Source: Prevotellaceae bacterium | GTDB taxonomy: Bacteria; Bacteroidota; Bacteroidia; Bacteroidales; UBA932 | DNA: 8,124 nucleotides | Direction of reading: 5' to 3' | Assembly (NCBI GenBank): GCA_031257655.1 | Contig: JAIROF010000023.1 | Span: 1 to 8,124, forward strand | In this document: piece after piece, positions 1 to 4,481 of the stretch | Numbering within the stretch: position 1 is the stretch's first letter | Layout: the number at the start of each line of letters is the position of its first letter | The notes under the pieces: generated by a model | What the model was told of the DNA's origin: nothing | What the model saw: the letters and a program-made list of their open reading frames with translations, nothing else | Databases searched by the model: none | Program-made: the position numbers and the translations under genes

Positions 1-12
1 CGAATGCTTTCA

Positions 13-47
13 AATTCTCAATTCTCAATTCTCAATTCTCAATTCTC
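13..47. repeat. Heptanucleotide tandem repeat, 5 x AATTCTC
   Basis: Five perfect, uninterrupted copies of the 7-mer AATTCTC. On the minus strand it reads GAGAATT. Degenerate AATTNNN heptamers of the same kind flank the GC hairpin at 1641-1699, so this is probably one genome-wide intergenic repeat family. No coding or regulatory role is evident. Copy number could vary by slippage. Confidence 0.9.
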
Positions 48-70
48 CGGCGCCTTGCTTTTAACCCGAC

Positions 71-86
71 GTAGCGTGGACGCTAC
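71..86. repeat. Small perfect hairpin GTAGCG-TGGA-CGCTAC
   Basis: A 6-bp perfect stem with a 4-nt loop inside a GC-rich run of short palindromes (about 68-145). No T-tract follows on either strand, so it is not an intrinsic terminator. It looks like part of a REP-like intergenic hairpin cluster. Confidence 0.6.
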
Positions 87-153
87 GCCGAGCGGAGCAC
101 GAGTGCGCGGAGTGGAGGAACCGAACTCCGCTTCGCTCCGCCTCCTCGACTTT

Positions 154-192
154 GCTACCAATGGCGAAGCGGGACTCCCCGTCATTGATAGC
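154..192. repeat. Imperfect 13-bp inverted repeat with 13-nt loop
   Basis: GCTACCAATGGCG (154-166) faces CGTCATTGATAGC (180-192), matching at 11 of 13 positions. As minus-strand RNA, one of the two mismatches becomes a G-U pair. The right arm plus two bases (180-194, CGTCATTGATAGCGC) recurs at 7731-7745 with one difference, so it belongs to a dispersed family. No T-tract follows. Confidence 0.6.
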
Positions 193-235
193 GCAGGAGA
201 AATCTTTTCATAGCACCTCAAAAAAAGAATTAGCC

Positions 236-252
236 CAATTTATGACATTACC
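236..252 (+). repeat. Solo 17-bp copy of the terminal repeat of the 7951-8124 element
   Basis: CAATTTATGACATTACC is an exact reverse complement of 7951-7967 and differs by one base from 8108-8124. No partner in the opposite orientation lies within 1-235, so this is either the right end of an element starting outside the window or a remnant end. Its outer edge would be at 252. Confidence 0.65.
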
Positions 253-318
253 CGCTAAAGTAAATGAGCGCAGTAGATGAGCGCTTCGCCGGTAGAGCGT
301 AGCGCAGCGTTTGGGTTT

Positions 319-353
319 TTTGGAGGTTACCATAAAATAAAGAGCTATCTTTG
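319..353 (+). promoter_or_regulatory. Probable Bacteroidota-type promoter of waaA
   Basis: TATCTTTG at 346-353 matches the Bacteroidota -7 consensus TAnnTTTG exactly. A TTTG at 319-322 could be the -33 element, although the 23-nt spacing is longer than the usual 19-21. Transcription would start around 359-361, giving a leader of about 22 nt before the ATG at 383. That leader is A-rich (AAAAGAAAAG) rather than carrying a strong Shine-Dalgarno, which is usual for the phylum. Confidence 0.6.
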
Positions 354-382
354 CAGCGAAATTTTTTTGAGCAAAAGAAAAG

Positions 383-1642
383 ATGGTTTTTTTGTATAAC
401 GTAGGATTGCTGCTCTACTGGGCGGGCGTTCACGTAGGGGCGCTCGTTCACCCTAAGGCGCGTAAGCTGGTGTGCGGGCATTGCGGCGCGCTGCGCAAGC
501 TGAAGCAGGCCATGAGCCGCCGCGGACAGCGCAAGGTAGCGTGGTTTCACTGCGCCTCGCTCGGCGAATTTGAGCAGGGGCGACCCCTCATCGAGGCGCT
601 GCGCAGGCGGCGCCCCGATACCTTTGTGCTGCTCACCTTTTTTTCCCCTTCGGGCTACGAGGTGCACAGGCGCTACGCCGCCGCCGACTACGTGTGCTAC
701 CTGCCGATCGACTTGTGGTGGGTTGCCCGCAGGTTTGTGCAGCTTGCCGCGCCGGACATTGCGGTATTCGTCAAGTATGAATTTTGGTACAACTACCTTA
801 GCCGGCTTCATCGGCAGGGCGTTAAGACCTACATTGTGTCGGCCATTTTTCGCGAGCAGCAGGCATTTTTTGACCAGCTGTACGGCAAATTTTTTGTTCG
901 CATGCTGAGCTTCTGCGAGCACATTTTTGTGCAGAACAGCGATTCGCTCGACCTGCTGGATTCGGTAGGCGTAAGCAACGCCTCCTGCGCCGGCGACACC
1001 CGCTTTGACCGCGTGATTGAGGTCGCCGCCACCGCCAACGCCCTGCCGCAGCTGGCGGCGTTTGCCGCACCGGACGCCCTAACCCTCGTGGCCGGCAGCA
1101 CATGGCCTCCCGACGAAGCAATGCTCGCAGAGCTGGTCGACAAAATACCCCGCCTCAAGCTGATTGTTGCGCCGCACGAGGTGAGCGAAGGCAGGGCTAT
1201 CAGCCTGTGCGCAAAGCTCGGAAAGCCTGCCCTGCTCTACTCGCAGTGGCAGCAAAACCGGGAGATCAACCTTGCCGGATACCGCGTTTTTGTGGTCGAT
1301 GCGGTAGGCTTTCTTTCCTCCCTCTACCGGTTTGGGGCGCTGGCCTACGTTGGCGGAGGGTTTGGCGCCGGCATTCACAACATCCTCGAGGCCGCAGTAT
1401 TTGGCATTCCGGTAATTTTTGGCAGCCGCTATAAAAAGTTTTGCGAGGCAACCGACCTCGTGCGCCTGGGCGGCGCATTCTCCGTAGCCTCGGCAGCCGA
1501 GCTGCTCAGCGTGGTGGACATGCTCTGCAACAACCGGCAGCGCTGCGAGCAGAGCGGAAATACCTGCAGAACCTACGTCCAACACCACAAAGGAGCCACC
1601 GGAATTATTATGAGCAGCCTTGACAAATCCATAGCTACATGA
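383..1642 (+). CDS. waaA: 3-deoxy-D-manno-octulosonic acid (Kdo) transferase
   Basis: WaaA (KdtA) transfers Kdo from CMP-Kdo to the lipid A precursor on the cytoplasmic face of the inner membrane, the first step of LPS inner-core synthesis. The 419-residue protein has the family length. An N-terminal hydrophobic segment (about 2-20) is the usual membrane anchor. The motif ASLGEFEQ (58-65) contains the expected catalytic Glu62. The C-terminal GT-B half shows AGDTRFDRV (203-211), VAGSTWPPDE (236-245), APHE (263-266) and the nucleotide-binding stretch YVGGGFGAGIHNILEA (322-337). The ATG at 383 sits about 30 nt after a good TAnnTTTG box and is the only start that keeps the whole anchor. A GC hairpin lies 24 nt past the stop. 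How many Kdo residues it adds cannot be told from sequence; Bacteroides lipid A carries one. Identification is secure. Confidence 0.95.
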   Translation: MVFLYNVGLLLYWAGVHVGALVHPKARKLVCGHCGALRKLKQAMSRRGQRKVAWFHCASLGEFEQGRPLIEALRRRRPDTFVLLTFFSPSGYEVHRRYAAADYVCYLPIDLWWVARRFVQLAAPDIAVFVKYEFWYNYLSRLHRQGVKTYIVSAIFREQQAFFDQLYGKFFVRMLSFCEHIFVQNSDSLDLLDSVGVSNASCAGDTRFDRVIEVAATANALPQLAAFAAPDALTLVAGSTWPPDEAMLAELVDKIPRLKLIVAPHEVSEGRAISLCAKLGKPALLYSQWQQNREINLAGYRVFVVDAVGFLSSLYRFGALAYVGGGFGAGIHNILEAAVFGIPVIFGSRYKKFCEATDLVRLGGAFSVASAAELLSVVDMLCNNRQRCEQSGNTCRTYVQHHKGATGIIMSSLDKSIAT

Positions 1643-1699
1643 TTGAGAATTGCGAATTACGTGTAGGGGCGGGGGGCGCCCGCCCAATTGCGAATTAAG
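1641..1699. repeat. Composite repeat: GC hairpin flanked by AATTNNG heptamers
   Basis: A 7-bp perfect GC stem GGGCGGG (1667-1673) / CCCGCCC (1679-1685) with a 5-nt loop is preceded by GTA. On both sides lie heptamers of the form AATTNNG. The 12-mer AATTGCGAATTA occurs at 1648-1659 and again at 1686-1697 as a direct repeat around the hairpin. A related GTAGGGGCGGGG...GCCCGC...CAATTGC block follows lptD at 7279-7307. No T-run follows the stem, so a classical terminator is unlikely, although the hairpin could still protect or pause the waaA transcript. Best read as a dispersed REP-like element. Confidence 0.7.
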
Positions 1700-1788
1700 A
1701 AATTAAAATCCGTTATAAAATATCAACAATCGTCAAATTGAATGGCTTGTGAAAGTAGAATAAGTAGTAAATAAAAGTAGTAGAAGAT

Positions 1789-2217
1789 ATGAAAAAGTTT
1801 GCATGTTTTTGTTTTTTCGTTTTTTTTGCCGTCGGCTTGCAGGCGCAGGCGCTGATGGGCATACGATTTTTTGAGGGTACATTTGAGCAGGCGCTTCAGC
1901 AGGCTGCCAAAGAGAAGAAGATGCTGTTCGTTGACGCCTACGCCTCGTGGTGCGGGCCGTGCAAGGCTATGTCGCGCAACGTGTTCACCCGGCAGGAGGT
2001 GGGCGTATTTTTCAACGCCCACTTCGTCAACCTGAAAGTTGACTGGGAAAGCCCTCAGGGGCGAAAGCTGAATGCAGCGTATCCCCTGCGCGCCTACCCC
2101 ACGCTGCTCTACATAGACAGCCGCGGCGAGCTGCTTGCCCTGTCCGAAGGCTACAAAGATGCGGCAGCGCTGGTGCGGCAGGCGCAGGAGGTGGTGCGCA
2201 AGGCGCAAAGCCGATAG
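1789..2217 (+). CDS. Exported thioredoxin-like protein (CGPC active site)
   Basis: A small thiol-disulfide oxidoreductase, probably periplasmic. Residues 1-20 form a signal peptide (MKK, then a Phe-rich hydrophobic core, ending LQAQ). The thioredoxin fold follows: FVDAYASWCGPCKAM (47-61) carries the redox pair Cys55/Cys58, and AYPT (102-105) supplies the cis-proline Pro104. The spacing and the flanking text (FFNAHFVNLKVDWE, YPTLLYID) fit the Thioredoxin_7-like family common in Bacteroidota. At 142 residues it is a single domain with no DsbD membrane part. The ATG at 1789 follows an A/G-rich leader (TAGAAGAT). I found no exact TAnnTTTG box in the 146-bp gap after waaA. It is convergent with the mlaD-like gene, with only 27 bp between stops and no obvious terminator. 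The precise partner (reducing, oxidising or folding role) cannot be read from sequence. Confidence 0.88.
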   Translation: MKKFACFCFFVFFAVGLQAQALMGIRFFEGTFEQALQQAAKEKKMLFVDAYASWCGPCKAMSRNVFTRQEVGVFFNAHFVNLKVDWESPQGRKLNAAYPLRAYPTLLYIDSRGELLALSEGYKDAAALVRQAQEVVRKAQSR

Positions 2218-2244
2218 CGTGCCGCGCAGCAGCGCCTTCGCCGG

Positions 2245-3177
2245 CTACTTCTTTTCGCGCTTTTTACTTCTCCCGCCAAACATCGAAAAGTGTACGTAGT
2301 CGTCCGGATTACTTTTCAGGTCGGTCAGCAGCGCGTTGAGGCTGACCACCGTGCGGTTGAGGTTTACGTAGAGCGAATCGTTCTGCACGGCGCTCAGCAG
2401 CGTTCCCTGCTCGGTGTAGCGGTTGAGCGTTGCCGTGAGCGCCTGGGCGTTGGCAAAGGTGGCGTCGGCATGGCCGATGAGCGACGTCACTGCGGCGTTG
2501 CTGTTCCTCAGGTTGCCCGACACGGCGTTGAGGTTGCCCGATGTTTCGCGCAGGTCGCCCAGCAGCGCGTTGATGTTTTTGTGGTTTTCGGTCGCCATCC
2601 TGCTCAGCTCGGCTGCGGCGTTGTTGAGGTTGCCCGACAGCGAGGCAATGTCGGCGAGCGAGGTGGCCACGCGCGCCTGGTTTTGTGCGCTCAGCATGGC
2701 CTGCATGGCGGCCGCGATGCTGTTTAGCTGCGCCAGCAGGCTGTCGGCTTTGCCCGCAATGCCGCCCGCCATGCCCATGATGTCGCCGGCGGCGAGGCCG
2801 GCCCGGAGGGTATCGCCGGCCCGGTGAAAGGCGCTGCTGCCGGACACCTCCAGCGCAATGCTCTTCTTGTCGAGTATTCCCCCGCTGCTCACCACCGCAG
2901 CCGTTCCCAGCGGCAGCTTGTGCTGAGAGCCGATTTGCAGGGTTACCACCACGCTGCCCTTCCCGTTCAGCTCCACCGCGCTCACGCTCCCCACCGCCAC
3001 CCCGCTTATCGACACGGGCGACTTGCGCTGCAGGCCGCTGGCGTTGCCGTACACAACGTAGTAGGTGGTCGTTCTTTTGAGCCGCTCGTTTTTGTTCAGA
3101 AAGTTGATACCCCAGTACAGCACAATGAGCATGCCAAATGCGAATGCGCCTATCTTGGCCTCTTTTGATATTTTCAT
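2245..3177 (-). CDS. MCE-domain lipid-transport protein, MlaD-like
   Basis: Periplasmic substrate-binding component of an Mla-type ABC transporter that moves phospholipids between the outer and inner membranes. Residues 1-8 are cytoplasmic, 9-27 form one transmembrane anchor, and the MCE domain spans about 37-125 (YYVVYGNASGLQRKSPVSIS through GGILDKKSIALE, then AGDTLRAG). Residues 140-290 are an Ala/Leu/Asn-rich helical region with recurring GNLN motifs (182-185, 214-217), likely coiled coil. It ends with NPDDYVHFSMFGG (290-302), a tail I recognise from Bacteroidota MlaD proteins, and a Lys/Arg cluster. The 310 residues are typical for the phylum and longer than proteobacterial MlaD. The gene starts 45 bp after the amidase stop on the same strand with no terminator between, so the two are probably cotranscribed. 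The ATPase and permease genes are not in this window. Confidence 0.9.
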   Translation of the reverse strand: MKISKEAKIGAFAFGMLIVLYWGINFLNKNERLKRTTTYYVVYGNASGLQRKSPVSISGVAVGSVSAVELNGKGSVVVTLQIGSQHKLPLGTAAVVSSGGILDKKSIALEVSGSSAFHRAGDTLRAGLAAGDIMGMAGGIAGKADSLLAQLNSIAAAMQAMLSAQNQARVATSLADIASLSGNLNNAAAELSRMATENHKNINALLGDLRETSGNLNAVSGNLRNSNAAVTSLIGHADATFANAQALTATLNRYTEQGTLLSAVQNDSLYVNLNRTVVSLNALLTDLKSNPDDYVHFSMFGGRSKKREKK

Positions 3178-3222
3178 GGCTATAAAAAAAGTTACATGTT
3201 AAGCAAGCGAAAGCCTTGTCTG

Positions 3223-4395
3223 CTACTCGACTTTACCGTTTTTCAATTTTACAATAAAGGCGTCGCGAAATTTTTTTTTTGTGTCTTTCAGCAGCGGCAT
3301 CAGCTCGTTTGCGCTTCCGGCGCTGCCAATGTAGTAGCGATACGAGTCGTTGTGCCGGTAGCTGCTTACGTTCTTCAGGCCTTTAAATTCCGGCGCGGTA
3401 GTTTTCAATCGTTTTGATGTTGATAAAATTTGTACGTGGTAGGTAGCTTGGTGTCTCTGGGGGGCTCTTTGGGGCGATTTTTGGGGCGATTTGTCAGGCC
3501 TGGTGGCGCTCTCGAGGTTGTAGCCCGCGCTCCTGGAGAGGTTGCTCAGGGATGCCTGCTGCACGGCAAACTTGCCCTTTTCCAGGTGGGCCTTGTACTT
3601 GCTCAGGGCGCGAAGAATGGATTCGGCGATTTCGGTTTGCCCCCTCTCGGAGGCAATATATTTTTCCTCTTCGGCGTTGGAGATAAAGCCTATTTCGATG
3701 AGCACGCTGGGCATGGTTGTTTTCCACAGCACCAGAAACGGCCCCTGCTTTACGCCCCGGCTTTTGCGCTTGGCGTGCCGGGCAAATTCCTCCTCGACGT
3801 AGGCGGCAAAAATAAGGCTCTGCTCCATGTTCGTATTTTGCATAAACGAAAACATGATGAACGATTCGGGCGAGTTGGGGTTGTAGCCCTCGTACTTGGT
3901 TTCGTAGTTATCCTCGTAGATAATTTCCGCATTTTCGTACAGCGCCACGCCCATATTTTTGTCTGTTTTGTCCAGACCCATCACGTAGGTTTCCGTGCCG
4001 TAGGGCATTCTTTTGGGGTTGCTGTTGGCGTGGATGGAGATGAACAGGTCGGCGCCAACTCGGTTGGCCATCGTGCCGCGATCCTCGAGCGATATGATGG
4101 TATCCGTAGTGCGCGTGTACACCAGCTCTACGTCGGGGTGGTATTTGGCCACGAGCATGCCCAGCTTTTTGGAAACCTTAAGCACAATGTCCTTTTCGAG
4201 CGAAAATGTGCCGCGTGCGCCAAGGCTCGGCCCACCATGACCGGGATCTATAACCACCACCATTTCTTTCTTATTCGCCGGCTTGCTCCCGGAAACCTCC
4301 CCGCGGACGGAACCCGCAAGCAAAAGCAGCACCAGCGCAAAACACGGTAAGGATAGGGTTTGATTTATAGCGACAAAAGCAAACTTACGCTGCAT
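3223..4395 (-). CDS. N-acetylmuramoyl-L-alanine amidase (Amidase_3) with SPOR domain
   Basis: A zinc amidase that cleaves the bond between N-acetylmuramic acid and the L-alanine of the stem peptide, used in daughter-cell separation and wall turnover. A signal peptide or anchor covers about 1-32. The Amidase_3 domain spans about 45-268: DPGHGG (50-55) gives zinc ligand His53, Glu67 (LEKD) is the second ligand, SIHAN (120-124) gives His122, and IEIGF (233-237) supplies catalytic Glu234. A Pro/Gln/Ser-rich linker (about 298-316) leads to a C-terminal SPOR domain (about 318-386), which in the family binds denuded glycan at division sites. All catalytic residues are present. Ten consecutive A residues (coding strand, complement of 3271-3280) encode the Lys run near the C terminus. 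First gene of a two-gene unit with the MCE gene; a good promoter lies about 50 bp upstream. Divergent from lptD. Confidence 0.95.
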   Translation of the reverse strand: MQRKFAFVAINQTLSLPCFALVLLLLAGSVRGEVSGSKPANKKEMVVVIDPGHGGPSLGARGTFSLEKDIVLKVSKKLGMLVAKYHPDVELVYTRTTDTIISLEDRGTMANRVGADLFISIHANSNPKRMPYGTETYVMGLDKTDKNMGVALYENAEIIYEDNYETKYEGYNPNSPESFIMFSFMQNTNMEQSLIFAAYVEEEFARHAKRKSRGVKQGPFLVLWKTTMPSVLIEIGFISNAEEEKYIASERGQTEIAESILRALSKYKAHLEKGKFAVQQASLSNLSRSAGYNLESATRPDKSPQKSPQRAPQRHQATYHVQILSTSKRLKTTAPEFKGLKNVSSYRHNDSYRYYIGSAGSANELMPLLKDTKKKFRDAFIVKLKNGKVE

Positions 4396-4421
4396 TTTCG
4401 GTGAATATCATTTTTTTTGAG

Positions 4422-4429
4422 TAACTTTA
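4422..4429 (+). promoter_or_regulatory. Possible -7 box for lptD
   Basis: TAACTTTA differs from TAnnTTTG at the last base. A T-rich TTTC lies about 22 nt upstream, a poor -33. Transcription would start near 4436, about 46 nt before the TTG at 4482. A weaker alternative is TATTTTGG at 4435-4442. This is a suggestion only, but no better plus-strand box is visible in the gap. Confidence 0.3.
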
Positions 4430-4447
4430 CAGCTTATTTTGGTGTCA

Positions 4448-4478
4448 CAAAAGTAGCAAACATAATTTTAGATACAAA
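4448..4478 (-). promoter_or_regulatory. Promoter of the amidase-mlaD unit
   Basis: On the minus strand a TTTG (complement of 4475-4478) is followed after exactly 19 nt by TACTTTTG (complement of 4448-4455). This matches the Bacteroidota pattern TTTG-N19-21-TAnnTTTG in both boxes and in spacing. Transcription would start near 4440, leaving about 45 nt of leader before the ATG at 4395. The -33 box lies only four bases from the proposed lptD start codon, so the two genes share this control region. Confidence 0.7.
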
Positions 4479-4481
4479 TAT

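Larger units (their letters stand above)
1..382. other. Gene-free, repeat-rich leader region upstream of waaA
   Basis: I find no convincing gene here. Open frames on both strands have low-complexity or Arg/Ser-rich translations typical of GC-rich hairpin DNA. Visible structure includes a heptamer array (13-47), a 6-bp hairpin (71-86), an inverted repeat pairing CGGAGT (108-113) with ACTCCG (125-130), and a long imperfect inverted repeat (154-192). There is also a 17-bp match (236-252) to the ends of the repeat element at 7951-8124, and two direct copies of ATGAGCGC (264-271, 277-284). The waaA promoter occupies the end. The stretch 181-205 resembles the dispersed GTCATT...GAGAAATCT type of intergenic repeat I know from many environmental Bacteroidota genomes; that likeness is from memory only. 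Confidence 0.6.

Noticed and set aside
39..221. Small open frames in the left flank, on both strands
   Set aside because: Their translations come from the heptamer array and GC palindromes, with no conserved features or ribosome-binding context.
248..922. 224-codon minus-strand frame over the start of waaA
   Set aside because: It overlaps conserved waaA motifs and runs into intergenic hairpin DNA; no domain seen.
1667..1685. Intrinsic terminator after waaA
   Set aside because: The stem is strong but no T-tract follows on either strand, and a related copy after lptD also lacks one.
3430..4350. 306-codon plus-strand frame opposite the amidase
   Set aside because: Antisense to a gene with all catalytic motifs intact. 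The translation has no recognisable domain and arises from GC-skewed codon use.
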